Shown here piece after piece: positions 52,613 to 62,327 of a stretch of DNA of 64,000 bases. The translations under genes and the position numbers were made by a program. The DNA comes from Desulfitobacterium chlororespirans DSM 11544 (GTDB taxonomy: Bacteria; Bacillota; Desulfitobacteriia; Desulfitobacteriales; Desulfitobacteriaceae), in assembly GCF_900143285.1 (NCBI RefSeq), contig NZ_FRDN01000007.1:38371-102370 (forward strand), read 5' to 3'. Positions within the stretch are counted from its first letter, which is position 1; each line of letters starts with the position of its first letter. The notes under the pieces are model-generated. The model did no database searches and was not told the DNA's origin. It worked only from the letters and a program-made list of their open reading frames with translations.

Positions 52613-54418
52613 TTATTTGGGTAGAATCACCTTAAAGGTTGCCCCCTTGCCTACTTCACTTTCGACTTTAATCTCCCCGTTATGAGCCTCGACGATCAGC
52701 ATGACAATGGATAGGCCTAATCCCATACCCCCTTCCTTCCTTGAGCGGGATTTATCCACCCTATAAAATCGATCAAAAATATGGGGCAGGGCTTGAGGAG
52801 GAATCCCCTCTCCCTGATCCTCGACATTAAATTGAATATGCTCTTCACTGTCAATGATCCTAATGTAGACACTTTTGCCCTCAGGAGTGTGGCGGAAGGC
52901 ATTTTCAATGAGATTGATAAAGACTTGGAGCAAGCGATCCCGATTGGCATGAATAACTCCTGTACCGTTATCCATCTGCAAATGGATTCCTAACTCATCG
53001 GCTCGTCCCTGGAAACGGTAGCCCAATTCTTGAATAAAGCCGGCCAAATCAATTTCTTTTTTCTCAAAATTCTTCCAGCTCTCAAAACGGTCCAGCTCCT
53101 GGAGTTCCATGACCAATTTGGCTAAGCGCTTAGCTTCCTCCAGTACCAGATCGATGTGTTCCGTCTGCTCCTCTTTAGCGATCACTCCATCTTGGATAGC
53201 TTCCAAATAGCCTTGAATCAAGTGAAGGGGGGTGCGTAATTCATGAGTGACACTGGCCATAAAATCCCGCCGCTCTTTTTCTGCCCTTAAGGATGCGGTA
53301 ATATCCCGCAGTACGGCAACATAGCCCTGCTTGCCGTCTTCAAATTGGGTTGTCGCCATCGCCACTTGAAGCACTTGGGTATCTAAATTGAAATGGATCT
53401 TTTTATCGATCTCAACATCCTCCATGAACCCCCGTAAAAAGGCCATGAGAGTTTCTTTACGCTCTGAGGACTCTTCCTCCGATCCCGAGCCCTGCCAAAG
53501 AGCTTTAGCCGGTTCATTGGTGTAGAGAATCTCCCCTCTCCCATCCAGCATAATGACGCCGTCACTGATTCCTTCGACAATGCCCAGCAGAAGGTTCCTT
53601 TCCTCAGACAGCCAAGTCATGTGATTTTTAAGGCTTTCTCCCATGGAGTTCAGGACATCGGCAAGTTCGCCTAACTCATCCCGGCTTCTCACTCCGGTAA
53701 TAGGCTGAAAGTCTCCATTGGCCATTTGTCTGGCACCTTTCTGCATCAGGGCTAAGGGCCGTGTCACTTGTCTGGCAAAGACCAAGCTTACCAAAGTAGC
53801 CAAAACCACAGCTGCCAGAGATACATATAAAGTCATCCGGCGAAAGGCATTAATACTATCCTGAACAGGGGCCGGTGACGTTCCCAAAACGACAATGGCT
53901 TCGCTGGGATTGCCTAACGGGGCTGCAGCAATGAGCATTGCTTGTCCCGTTTTATTCCTAGGGATCGCTTTAATCGTTATCACCTTCCCCGCCAGAACCT
54001 CGGCAATATCCGTCCTTGATAAGAAATCAGAAGGGTATAAGGAGCGGATCAGCCAGCTCATTTCCCCAGAAACATCACCCCAACCGATACGATCATTGGT
54101 TCCGAAGCTTGCCGCCACATTCCCGCCCTTAATGGCGATAATCTCGCTGTAACGGTCAATGACAACCATTTGCGTATCCGAAGACAGACGAATTTCATCA
54201 ATGGCAAATAAGCGCTGCGACCAATTAGGCTGCTCTCCGAGGTAATGGGATATTTCCTCCACTTCTTTCCCCAAAGTATCCAAAGTTTGCTGGAAGTAAA
54301 AGTCACCAAAAAGCAAGGTGATGGTTACCCCTAATCCGCCCAAAACCGCGAGAATTAAAGCGGTTATAGCAGCCCATAATTTCATGCTTATGCTTCCCGG
54401 ACGCAGGTCAAAATTCAA
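52613..54418 (-). CDS. Sensor histidine kinase (PAS, HAMP)
   Basis: A 601-aa membrane kinase: membrane helix 13-37, extracytoplasmic sensor about 38-195, second helix 196-215, HAMP 217-268, PAS 275-375, phospho-acceptor H392 in SVTHELRTPLHLIQ, then the ATPase domain with NLIENAFRHTPEG, DQGEGIPP and GMGLGLSIV. The start is a TTG with GAGGAGA five bases upstream. Layout matches ResE/PhoR/WalK-type kinases. Its regulator is directly upstream. Signal unknown. Confidence 0.93.
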   Translation of the reverse strand: MNFDLRPGSISMKLWAAITALILAVLGGLGVTITLLFGDFYFQQTLDTLGKEVEEISHYLGEQPNWSQRLFAIDEIRLSSDTQMVVIDRYSEIIAIKGGNVAASFGTNDRIGWGDVSGEMSWLIRSLYPSDFLSRTDIAEVLAGKVITIKAIPRNKTGQAMLIAAAPLGNPSEAIVVLGTSPAPVQDSINAFRRMTLYVSLAAVVLATLVSLVFARQVTRPLALMQKGARQMANGDFQPITGVRSRDELGELADVLNSMGESLKNHMTWLSEERNLLLGIVEGISDGVIMLDGRGEILYTNEPAKALWQGSGSEEESSERKETLMAFLRGFMEDVEIDKKIHFNLDTQVLQVAMATTQFEDGKQGYVAVLRDITASLRAEKERRDFMASVTHELRTPLHLIQGYLEAIQDGVIAKEEQTEHIDLVLEEAKRLAKLVMELQELDRFESWKNFEKKEIDLAGFIQELGYRFQGRADELGIHLQMDNGTGVIHANRDRLLQVFINLIENAFRHTPEGKSVYIRIIDSEEHIQFNVEDQGEGIPPQALPHIFDRFYRVDKSRSRKEGGMGLGLSIVMLIVEAHNGEIKVESEVGKGATFKVILPK

Positions 54419-54444
54419 TTTTTTCTCCTCTTTTCGAGTGCATA

Positions 54445-55137
54445 CTATTCACTGGCTGCTTCGGGATCGAATTTATAGCCCACTCCCCATACAGTAGCAA
54501 GCATGCTCCTTACTTTAGGGTCAGCCAGCTTTTCACGGATCTTCTTGACATGAGTATCCACCGTGCGGGCATCGCCATAGAAATCATAGCCCCATACGGT
54601 TTCCATAAGCTGTTCCCTGGAAAACACCCGGCTGGGATTTTTGGCTAAAAAGTAAAGGAGCTCAAATTCCCTTGGCGTAAAAGGAATTTGTTCATCATCA
54701 ATGGACACCCGATGTTTATCCTTCTCAATTTTAAGGGGACCGAAGAGTAAGTCTGAAGAACTTATGGCCGTATTCCCCCGGGAACGCCTTAAAAGCGCTT
54801 TTACACGCGCTACCAGCTCCTTGGTACTAAATGGTTTCACGAGATAATCATCTGCGCCCAATTCAAAACCTAACACACGATCAAACTCTTCGCCCCGGGC
54901 TGTGAGCATTATGATCGGGATATCGGATCTTTCTCTCACATCCCGGCATACCTTCCACCCATCTATCTCAGGCATCATTAAATCGACAATAAGCAGAGCA
55001 TAGTCCTGTTTATGGAACTTTTCCAGAGCTTCCCGCCCATTGCCTGCTTCGTCCACCTCATAGCCTTCCCGTTCCAAATACATGCGAACCAAATGACGTA
55101 TACGTTCTTCATCATCAATTACTAAAATCGCATTCAT
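54445..55137 (-). CDS. OmpR-family response regulator
   Basis: A 230-aa regulator: receiver domain with D8-D9 and phospho-acceptor D52 (LLIVDLMMPEIDGWKV), K in YLVKPFSTKEL, and winged-helix output (PFTPREFELLYFLAKNPSRVFSREQLMETVWGYDF...ARTVDTHVKKIREKL). The ATG at 55137 follows GGAGGG by nine bases; the longer frame is unsupported. Operon with the kinase. Targets unknown. Confidence 0.94.
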   Translation of the reverse strand: MNAILVIDDEERIRHLVRMYLEREGYEVDEAGNGREALEKFHKQDYALLIVDLMMPEIDGWKVCRDVRERSDIPIIMLTARGEEFDRVLGFELGADDYLVKPFSTKELVARVKALLRRSRGNTAISSSDLLFGPLKIEKDKHRVSIDDEQIPFTPREFELLYFLAKNPSRVFSREQLMETVWGYDFYGDARTVDTHVKKIREKLADPKVRSMLATVWGVGYKFDPEAASE

Positions 55138-55287
55138 AGCCGTCCACCCTCCAATCTTGTCCTCTATCTGCATTTTATCATACCTCTATCAATAACACAT
55201 CTTCCACATCTTCTCGGTTTCAAAATACCCGCCATCGTTCGCATTGTGATTGACGACAACCCAGTCATACGGAAATTTAACAGAGTA

Positions 55288-55653
55288 CTAGATGCCGCGA
55301 ATCCAGATGATATCCGGCTGCTTGCCTTCCTGGTCCTGGCAACGTATAGCAATTAAATCAAAACGTAAAGAAGGCCACTCTTTATAATTCCTGTACTTTA
55401 AATAATGAGTGGCTATACGATAAAGCCTCTCCCGCTTCTTAGCCGTAATGCTTTCTTCTCCCCATCCCCGGCTTCCCGTGGAACGAGTCCTGACTTCAAT
55501 AAATACCATCGTCTCTCCTTCTTGAGCAATGATATCCATTTCTCCTAAAGGACAGCGATAATTGCATTCCAGAACAGAAAGTTCAGCCTGCCTGATGTGC
55601 TTTACAGCAAGTTCCTCCCCATATTTTCCCAATGCTTGCCGATGTTCACTCAT
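55288..55653 (-). CDS. yraN: YraN/UPF0102-family nuclease-like protein
   Basis: A 121-aa member of the UPF0102 family with a PD-(D/E)xK-like core (GEMDIIAQEGETMVFIEVRTR), KYGEELAVKHI at the start. Proposed to process DNA ends or Holliday-like structures, unproven. The ATG at 55653 follows AAAGGAGA by seven bases; the longer ORF lacks support. Commonly adjacent to comM/dprA genes in Firmicutes, but here separated from them. Confidence 0.9.
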   Translation of the reverse strand: MSEHRQALGKYGEELAVKHIRQAELSVLECNYRCPLGEMDIIAQEGETMVFIEVRTRSTGSRGWGEESITAKKRERLYRIATHYLKYRNYKEWPSLRFDLIAIRCQDQEGKQPDIIWIRGI

Positions 55654-55809
55654 AAGCAGTTCTCCTTTAATTTTCTTGATCTCTAAGTTTTTTAAGTATT
55701 CTAACACATTAGGTCCCTTTGTCCCAGCAAGAATCTGTTGTACAGTACGGCGAATCTATCCTTGTTGCCTTTTGTCCGGGTCGTTGTAACTAAAGCTTGC
55801 TCGGGTCGC

Positions 55810-55986
55810 GTAGCTTTACGCACAACGCGTACTCCATAGCTCCGGGGCTGGTTTACTCGCTTTCTTAACAGCTCCACCAAACCCCGCTGCTTTCTGCATG
55901 TAAACCGTGGCTCCGCTACGTTAAGAAAGTCTCGTCAACCTGACCGCCCCTCCACTAAATCCGTCCGCTTTTGTACGTAAAGCTAC
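55810..55986. ncRNA. Left module of structured element, copy 2 (candidate)
   Basis: 177 bp against 302 bp in copy 1. It keeps the closing helix and the CTTTCTTAAC/GTTAAGAAAG helix. One pair in the helix beyond it is swapped (A-T in copy 1, T-A here) and one is lost. Confidence 0.45.
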
Positions 55987-56152
55987 GTCTGTGGGGCTTT
56001 TTCAGCCCTGCTGTTCAGCTTTTTGGGTGCTTTCTTCGAGCAGCCGACCATGCCGCTCAAAGGTTGTCGATAAGACGGAAAAAGCGGCTCAGATAAGGCA
56101 GCCTCCCACACATCCCTCACAACGCCCCACTCTCCCAGATCCGAAAAGCAGC

Positions 56153-56366
56153 CCAAGGATTTTGATTTACAAAAGGGAAGCGACTTTAAGCGAGCGGAAA
56201 CAAAACTTCGCGAAAAGCATGCAGCGGAGTCGAGTTGGAAACAGGACGTTTCCAACCCGCTATGAGGCAGGAGCCGATTTAGCGGGGCACTCGACAGAGC
56301 GGAGAGCTTGAGCGTTAGTTTTGTCCGCGCAGCTTATGGAGCGACCGGTGTAAAGCAAAATCCTGG
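56153..56366. ncRNA. Right module of structured element, copy 2 (candidate)
   Basis: Same length and helix order as copy 1. Roughly nine tenths of positions are identical by eye, and differences cluster in two compensated stem pairs and one loop. Confidence 0.5.
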
Positions 56367-56411
56367 AGACTCAGCTTCCGGAACTTTCCAGAGCAGAGCA
56401 GGCTCCTTACG

Positions 56412-56439
56412 AAAAGAGCCTCAGCATAAGCTGAGACTC
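56412..56439 (-). terminator. Intrinsic terminator of the nuo operon
   Basis: On the minus strand GAGTCTCAGC and GCTGAGGCTC form a 10-bp stem (one G-T pair) with a TTAT loop, followed by TTTTCG. It lies 22 bp after the nuoN stop. Confidence 0.85.
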
Positions 56440-56461
56440 TCTTAAAAGACATTATGGTATT

Positions 56462-57952
56462 CTATTTTACCAGGCTCGAAGCGGCGGTAAGCGCCATTTG
56501 AGCCAAAGGTGTGGGGTAAATACCTAAGATAACCGTAATGATCATGGAGAATACCATGCCAAATTTGGCCGCACCATGAACAGGCACTTCAGGTAATCCT
56601 TCCCCATCGCCCAGATACATGATCTTAACAATGGATAAATAGTAATAGACGGAAATCATACTCATCACAAAACCTATCACCGCTATCCAAACATGTCCTT
56701 GGTTGATGACTGCCGAGAAAAGGTAGAATTTACCTACAAATCCTGCCAAGGGCGGAATCCCAGCCAAAGAAAGAACGGATAAGGTAAGAACTGCGGCGGC
56801 CAGCGGAGAACGTTTCGCTAAACCTGCGTAATCCTTGATCTCAGTGCTGCCCTGGCTTTGAGCCACATGGGTAATGACCGCAAAGGCCCCCAGATTGGCA
56901 AAGACATAAATCATCAGGTAGAACAATACCCCTTTAATCCCATCCACAAAAGCATTGACCGGATCCAGCCCCCCTTGGGCAGCCGAGCTGGCAATGGAGA
57001 CTGCGATGACACCAACGATGATGTAGCCTGCCTGAGCAATCCCCGAATAAGCCATCAAGCGCTGGATATTCTTTTGCGGGAAAGCCATCAGGTTACCGAT
57101 AATCATCGTTATAGCGGCCAATACCAGAAGCAGGATGAGCCCGGCTTCAGCCATGGAATGATTGTACATCATCAGGACATAGAATCTGACCAAGGCCGCA
57201 AAACCGGCAGCTTTGGAGGCTGTAGCCAAGAAAGCCGTGATGGGAGCAGGAGCCCCTTCATAAATATCCGGTGCCCACATATGGAAAGGAACCAAACTGA
57301 TTTTAAAGCCAAATCCTGCCAGCATCATCACCGTAGCCAGGATGGTCACCGTATTCGCCTCAGAACCTAAGGACATGGCCACAGCAAACATCTGCGTGGA
57401 GCCGGTGAGTCCATAGATCAGGCTGATACCGTAGAGCAGAACTGCCGAAGAGGCGGCTCCCAGCACCAAATACTTAATGCCGGCCTCTGAGGATTTGGGA
57501 TCATTGGGATGGTAAGCGACGAGAATATAGAAGGTGATGGTCATCAACTCTAAGCCTACATACATCGTGAGGAGATCCCCGGCACCAGCCATCAGCATCA
57601 TACCCAAAGCGGCCAAGAGCAATAAGGGGTAAAACTCACCGCGGTAAGCCTGGAACTTAGCCACATAGTTTTTCGTGGAGAGCACCACCAGGAGTGCCGC
57701 AACGAGGAAAAGAATCTTAAAAAAGCCGGCAAATTGGTCATGCATATACATTCCTTGCAGGAATGCCGCATTTCCACCATAGAAGAAATCATAGACAGCA
57801 TAAGCAAGGGTTCCCAAAAGGGCGAATAAGGTAAGAGGGAACATGCCTTGTCTTGACCCGCGGGGAAGGATGAGACCTACTGCCAATAAGCCAAGGCCAA
57901 GGACTGCCATAATGATTTCTGTTGAGAGTAAAGATAATTCGAAACTCATCAT
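56462..57952 (-). CDS. nuoN: NADH-quinone oxidoreductase-like subunit N
   Basis: Antiporter-like proton channel subunit of complex I; 496 aa, about 14 membrane helices. Key features are ELMTITFYILVAYHPNDPKSSEAGIKYLVLGA and KISLVPFHMWAPDIYEGAPAPITAFLATASKAAGFA (the Lys/His-containing helix). Last gene of the operon, its start overlapping the nuoM stop (TAATG). Confidence 0.95.
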   Translation of the reverse strand: MMSFELSLLSTEIIMAVLGLGLLAVGLILPRGSRQGMFPLTLFALLGTLAYAVYDFFYGGNAAFLQGMYMHDQFAGFFKILFLVAALLVVLSTKNYVAKFQAYRGEFYPLLLLAALGMMLMAGAGDLLTMYVGLELMTITFYILVAYHPNDPKSSEAGIKYLVLGAASSAVLLYGISLIYGLTGSTQMFAVAMSLGSEANTVTILATVMMLAGFGFKISLVPFHMWAPDIYEGAPAPITAFLATASKAAGFAALVRFYVLMMYNHSMAEAGLILLLVLAAITMIIGNLMAFPQKNIQRLMAYSGIAQAGYIIVGVIAVSIASSAAQGGLDPVNAFVDGIKGVLFYLMIYVFANLGAFAVITHVAQSQGSTEIKDYAGLAKRSPLAAAVLTLSVLSLAGIPPLAGFVGKFYLFSAVINQGHVWIAVIGFVMSMISVYYYLSIVKIMYLGDGEGLPEVPVHGAAKFGMVFSMIITVILGIYPTPLAQMALTAASSLVK

Positions 57953-59511
57953 TAGAACAACCCTCCCATCTTCGCCTGAGTCACAGCTTCAAGCACCTTA
58001 GCTAACCCTGAAGATTGAACCCCGGTGTCGATCAATTGCAGCACTGTGTTCGGGAAGACACCCGTTATGATGATGACAAAGACCAGGACAACCAAAGGAA
58101 CAAGCTCAGGGCCACGCAGGTCTTTCAGATGATCCCATTCCTTGCGGCGAGGTCCGAAGAGGACATTGGCAATGAGTCGGAGGGAATACACAGCTGTAAA
58201 GATAATCCCGGCGATACCAGCCACCGCATGGACCGGCAATACCTTAACCGTGCCGATGAAGATGGTGAATTCACCGATAAAATTCACTGTACCGGGCAAT
58301 CCCAGACCGGCCATACCAGCCAGCAAGAAGCCTACAGCCAGACGGGGCATCTGGTGAGCCAGTCCGCCCAGCTCCGCAATATTGCGGGTATGGGTCTTCT
58401 CATAGATAAAGCCAATCATGGAGAAGAAGAGAGCCGACATCACGCCGTGAGCAAACATCATGGCAACTGCGCCATTGATGCTGGTTATATTAAGTGCCGC
58501 CACGGCAATCAGAACATAACCCATATGGCTGACGGAAGAATATCCGACCACATACTTGAGGTCTTTCTGGGCTAAAGCGATGAAGGCTGCATAAAGAACG
58601 TTAACGACCGCCAGAACGGCAATCACCGGTGCCCAGAATTTGGCACCCAAGGGGAACACCATCAGCCCCAGACGAATTAAACCATAGCCCCCGATCTTTT
58701 TCAGGACTCCGGCATGGATCATACTGACCGCTGTGGGAGCGCCGGCATAACCGTCGGGAGACCAGGAATGGAAGGGGAACATAGAAATCAGTGAACCAAA
58801 ACCTACCGCCAACAGACCGAAGCAAATGATCTGGAAGGTCTCACTGTATTGAAGCCTTGCCAGTTCATCGAACATAAAGGTTGGCCCCTGGCCCATGGCC
58901 GCCAGCTGATTGGTAGCATTGACCCAAAGGGAAACCATAGCCACCAGCAATAAAGCGGAGCCCAGCAGCAGGTAGATGGTCAGCTTCATCCCTGCATACT
59001 CTTTGGTCACCCGTTTGGTGCTTCCCCAGATGATAACCATGATATAAATAGGAATAACCACGATTTCATAGAACAGGAAGAAGATAAACAGGTCGCGGGC
59101 AATGAAGGTTCCCATAACCCCGGCAATCAGGATTAAGAGCAACACGAAGAACTCTTTGACACGATTCTCGATGTTCCAGGAAGAATACACGGCCGTAAAG
59201 GCGATGAGGTTCGTGAGCAAGAGCATCGGAATACTGATACCGTCCACCCCGAAAGCCAGATTAACACCGATATCCGGAATCAGCGGAATCGTGAGATTAA
59301 ACTGCATACCAGCTAAGGAGCGGTCATAGGCAAAGAATACGTAGAGAGAGAGCAACAAGGAAGTAAGTGTTCCCAGTGCTGCCACCAGTTTGATCGTTTT
59401 TCCTTCTTCTTTGGGAAGGAAAACAATGATAAATGCTGCTAGAATCGGTGCTAACAGTGCGAATGGCAGAATAAAGGAGCCTACTTCAGGCTGAAGTGCC
59501 AAATACGACAT
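57952..59511 (-). CDS. nuoM: NADH-quinone oxidoreductase-like subunit M
   Basis: Proton-pumping antiporter-like subunit; 519 aa. LLLTNLIAFTAVYSSWNI, FFLFYEIVVIPIYIMVIIWG and MFPFHSWSPDGYAGAPTAVSMIHAGVLKKIGGYGLIR are typical. Starts one base before the nuoL stop ends. Polytopic with about 14 helices. Confidence 0.95.
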   Translation of the reverse strand: MSYLALQPEVGSFILPFALLAPILAAFIIVFLPKEEGKTIKLVAALGTLTSLLLSLYVFFAYDRSLAGMQFNLTIPLIPDIGVNLAFGVDGISIPMLLLTNLIAFTAVYSSWNIENRVKEFFVLLLILIAGVMGTFIARDLFIFFLFYEIVVIPIYIMVIIWGSTKRVTKEYAGMKLTIYLLLGSALLLVAMVSLWVNATNQLAAMGQGPTFMFDELARLQYSETFQIICFGLLAVGFGSLISMFPFHSWSPDGYAGAPTAVSMIHAGVLKKIGGYGLIRLGLMVFPLGAKFWAPVIAVLAVVNVLYAAFIALAQKDLKYVVGYSSVSHMGYVLIAVAALNITSINGAVAMMFAHGVMSALFFSMIGFIYEKTHTRNIAELGGLAHQMPRLAVGFLLAGMAGLGLPGTVNFIGEFTIFIGTVKVLPVHAVAGIAGIIFTAVYSLRLIANVLFGPRRKEWDHLKDLRGPELVPLVVLVFVIIITGVFPNTVLQLIDTGVQSSGLAKVLEAVTQAKMGGLF

Positions 59512-61454
59512 TACTTAACACCTCCTAGCATAGCTGCGGGATTAAGCGCTGAAAGCTGTCCTTCGCCCAGGGCGAAGACAAGATAGATAACAACAATGGC
59601 AAAGAAGAATACCAAAGCATAGGTTTGCATCTGGCCTGTGGTGGTACGGCGCAAGACGCGGCCTGAACCCCGGGTAAGGGCTGCCAGACCATTAACAATA
59701 CCGTCCACAATATAGAGGTCAAACCAGTAAAGGACTTTGGCCACAATGCCATCCATAACCTTATGAATGAACCAGAGATAAATCTCGTCGATATAGTACT
59801 TGTTTTTAAGAAGTTTATAGACACCAGGGAAACGGGCCACCACATTCTCAGCCTTGATCGCCCGGGTCACATAAGTGATGTAGGCCAAACCAATGCCCAG
59901 AACTCCGGCAATGATTGAAATGGTCGCAATCATCCAGTTAATGCTTTCATGGTGGAATTCACCATAATGCACGAAATATCCGAAGTTATGCTCAGGCAAG
60001 GCAACCCAGCCGCCGACAATACTGAAGAAGGCCAAGATGATTAGGGGCAGGGTCATAACCCAGGGAGATTCGTGGGGATGGTTCTCCGGGTTCTCTTTGC
60101 CCATGAAGGCCACAAAGAAGAGACGGCTCATATAGAAGGCGGTCAGGAAGGCAGTAAACAAGCCTACCGCAAAGATAATGGGATGACCATGGTAGGCCGC
60201 CAACAAGATCTCATCTTTGGAGAAGAATCCGGCAAAGGGCGGAATACCGGCGATAGCCAAGACCCCAATGAAGAAAGTGGTGCCTGTAATCGGCATCTTC
60301 TTCCAAAGTCCACCCATATCCCAGATATTTTGCTTATGATGCAGGGCATGAATAACAGAACCTGCTCCTAAGAACATTAGGGCCTTAAAGAAAGCATGAG
60401 TCATCAGGTGGAACATGGAAGCGGTTAAGGAACCGACGCCCAGAGCAAACATCATATAGCCCAATTGGCTTAAGGTCGAATAAGCCAGGATGCGTTTGAT
60501 ATCGTCCTGCGCAATAGCTATCGTGGCCGCAAAAATGGCCGTAAAGGCACCCATTCCTGCCACCAGCTGCAGAGCAAAAGGAGATGCGTTATCAAAGAGG
60601 AAGAACATCCGCGCCACCAGATAGACCCCGGCCACAACCATGGTAGCGGCGTGGATCAAGGCACTGACGGGGGTAGGACCTTCCATGGCATCCGGCAGCC
60701 AAACGTGTAAGGGGAACTGACCGGATTTCCCAACGGGTCCGATGAAGACCAAGACAGCCATGATGGTAAGATAGCTTACGCCGCCGATCAGGGCAAAATC
60801 ATGGAAGCTGGTCGCCATCTGCACCGATAAGGAACCAGGACCGTAGAAATCCAAAGTACCAAAGGTATTGTAGAGGAACAAAATTCCCAAGAGCAAACCA
60901 AAGTCCCCGACACGGGTGGTAATGAAAGCCTTTTTGGCCGCTTCCCGTGCAGACACCTTAAAGAACCAGAAGCCGATGAGCAGATAAGAGCATAGCCCCA
61001 CCAGTTCCCAGAAGATAAACAATTGCAGAAGGTTTGTTGCTAAGACCATGCCCAGCATGGAAGCTGCGAATAAGGATTGAAAGGCATAATAACGTGAAAA
61101 ACCGGGGTCCCCATGCATATATCCGATGGAGTAAATCTGAACCATGGATGCCACCAAGGTCACGACAAATAACATCATCGCACTCATCGGATCAATGAGT
61201 GTTCCAAAGTCAATATGAAGTCCGCCGATGCTGAGCCAGTTCACAGTGGTCAACACGGGGTTTTCAACGATTTGCGAGCCAGACTGAATAACACCAAGAC
61301 CGATAGCTATGGACAATCCAAACGAAGTAAGAATCGCCAAAATAGAAATGGTGGAGGACAGTCTTTTGGAACGCTTTGTGACTAAGGCGATGATTAGAAA
61401 CGACAGGAAGGGCAAAAAGGGAATCAACCATGCCCATTGAAAAAGATCATTCAT
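59511..61454 (-). CDS. nuoL: NADH-quinone oxidoreductase-like subunit L
   Basis: Largest antiporter-like subunit, with the long lateral helix at its C-terminus; about 647 aa. SIGYMHGDPGFSRYYAFQSLF, FWELVGLCSYLLIGFWF and GKSGQFPLHVWLPDAMEGPTPVSALIHAATMVVAGVYLVAR are conserved. The ATG at 61454 and a GTG at 61466 are both possible; ribosome sites do not clearly decide. Confidence 0.95.
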   Translation of the reverse strand: MNDLFQWAWLIPFLPFLSFLIIALVTKRSKRLSSTISILAILTSFGLSIAIGLGVIQSGSQIVENPVLTTVNWLSIGGLHIDFGTLIDPMSAMMLFVVTLVASMVQIYSIGYMHGDPGFSRYYAFQSLFAASMLGMVLATNLLQLFIFWELVGLCSYLLIGFWFFKVSAREAAKKAFITTRVGDFGLLLGILFLYNTFGTLDFYGPGSLSVQMATSFHDFALIGGVSYLTIMAVLVFIGPVGKSGQFPLHVWLPDAMEGPTPVSALIHAATMVVAGVYLVARMFFLFDNASPFALQLVAGMGAFTAIFAATIAIAQDDIKRILAYSTLSQLGYMMFALGVGSLTASMFHLMTHAFFKALMFLGAGSVIHALHHKQNIWDMGGLWKKMPITGTTFFIGVLAIAGIPPFAGFFSKDEILLAAYHGHPIIFAVGLFTAFLTAFYMSRLFFVAFMGKENPENHPHESPWVMTLPLIILAFFSIVGGWVALPEHNFGYFVHYGEFHHESINWMIATISIIAGVLGIGLAYITYVTRAIKAENVVARFPGVYKLLKNKYYIDEIYLWFIHKVMDGIVAKVLYWFDLYIVDGIVNGLAALTRGSGRVLRRTTTGQMQTYALVFFFAIVVIYLVFALGEGQLSALNPAAMLGGVK

Positions 61455-61485
61455 TTCCTTGAACACCTACCTCTCCATAGACTCT

Positions 61486-61818
61486 CTACCATTTCAACCA
61501 ATTGAATTCATCCACATTCGTGGTACGGCGATTGCGATAGATCGCGATAACCAAGGCCAATCCCACGGCAATTTCCGCTGCAGCAACAACGATCACAAAG
61601 ATGGCGGCTACCTGTCCAATGAGGGGATTTGTCCCGGGGTTAGCCCAGGGGGCAAAGCGGCTAAAAGCAATGAAATTGATATTCACTGCGTTAAGCATCA
61701 ATTCAATGGACATGAGAATGGCAATGATATTTCGCTTCACGAAAACTCCGTAGAGCCCCAGGCAAAAAAGCATCGCTCCAACCAAAAGATAGGATCCAAG
61801 CCCAACGCTTATACTCAT
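61486..61818 (-). CDS. nuoK: NADH-quinone oxidoreductase-like subunit K
   Basis: Three-helix membrane subunit, 110 aa. The family core [32 protein letters not shown] includes the conserved Glu of helix 2. A slightly extended C-terminus ([15 protein letters not shown]). The ATG overlaps the nuoJ stop by four bases (ATGA). Confidence 0.94.
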
Positions 61819-62327
61819 TTGCTTTCATGCCCTCCTTTCGCGATAATCACTGCCCCAATCAAGGCTACAGTAACCAGGATGGCCGCCGCTTCAAAGGGCA
61901 CCATATACCATGACAAGAGCAGTTTGGAGAGTTCTACTGTGGTCCCTCCAGAAAGTGCCGGCATGGCAAGAATCCGCCAATCACTATTGGTCAGAATAAC
62001 CAAGGCCAAAACAATAAAGACAAGAGAGCTCACTAAAGCCCCTTGGGTCCATTTTTTGGTGACAGGGCTGCTTTCAGCCACATCGCCCCTTAAGGTCAGC
62101 ATGACTGCAAAGATCACCATAATCGAAATTGCTCCTGCATAAACGAGAAGTTGAACTGCTGCAAGATACTCAGCATTTAAGAGGACATACAGGACGGCAA
62201 CCCCGGCAAAGGAAAGCGCCAGGAAAAAAGCACTGTGAACAATGTTTTTCGAGGTGACAACTCCCCATGCTGAAGCCACGGCGATTATGGCGAAAATGAA
62301 GAACACAATGGTCGCCATAGTACTCAT
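61815..62327 (-). CDS. nuoJ: NADH-quinone oxidoreductase-like subunit J
   Basis: Five-helix membrane subunit, 170 aa; [50 protein letters not shown] is the signature with the conserved pi-bulge helix region. GGAGGG precedes the ATG, which overlaps the nuoI stop by four bases. Confidence 0.95.

Larger units (their letters stand above)
55804..56369. repeat. Large non-coding structured element, copy 2
   Basis: A 566-bp counterpart of 25597-26360 in the same orientation, between yraN and the nuo operon terminator. The left module (55810-55986, 177 bp) is closed by GTAGCTTTACGCACAA and TTGTACGTAAAGCTAC, one mismatch. It lacks the extra hairpin arms of copy 1. The right module (56153-56366) is 214 bp as in copy 1. 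The reading frames of copy 1 are not kept. Stems retain pairing through compensatory changes such as GTCGAG/CTCGAC for GCCGGG/CCCGGC. Confidence 0.8.

Noticed and set aside
55164-55352. 62-codon minus-strand frame overlapping yraN 3' end
   Set aside because: Shadow in another frame; Arg/Ser-rich, with no ribosome site.
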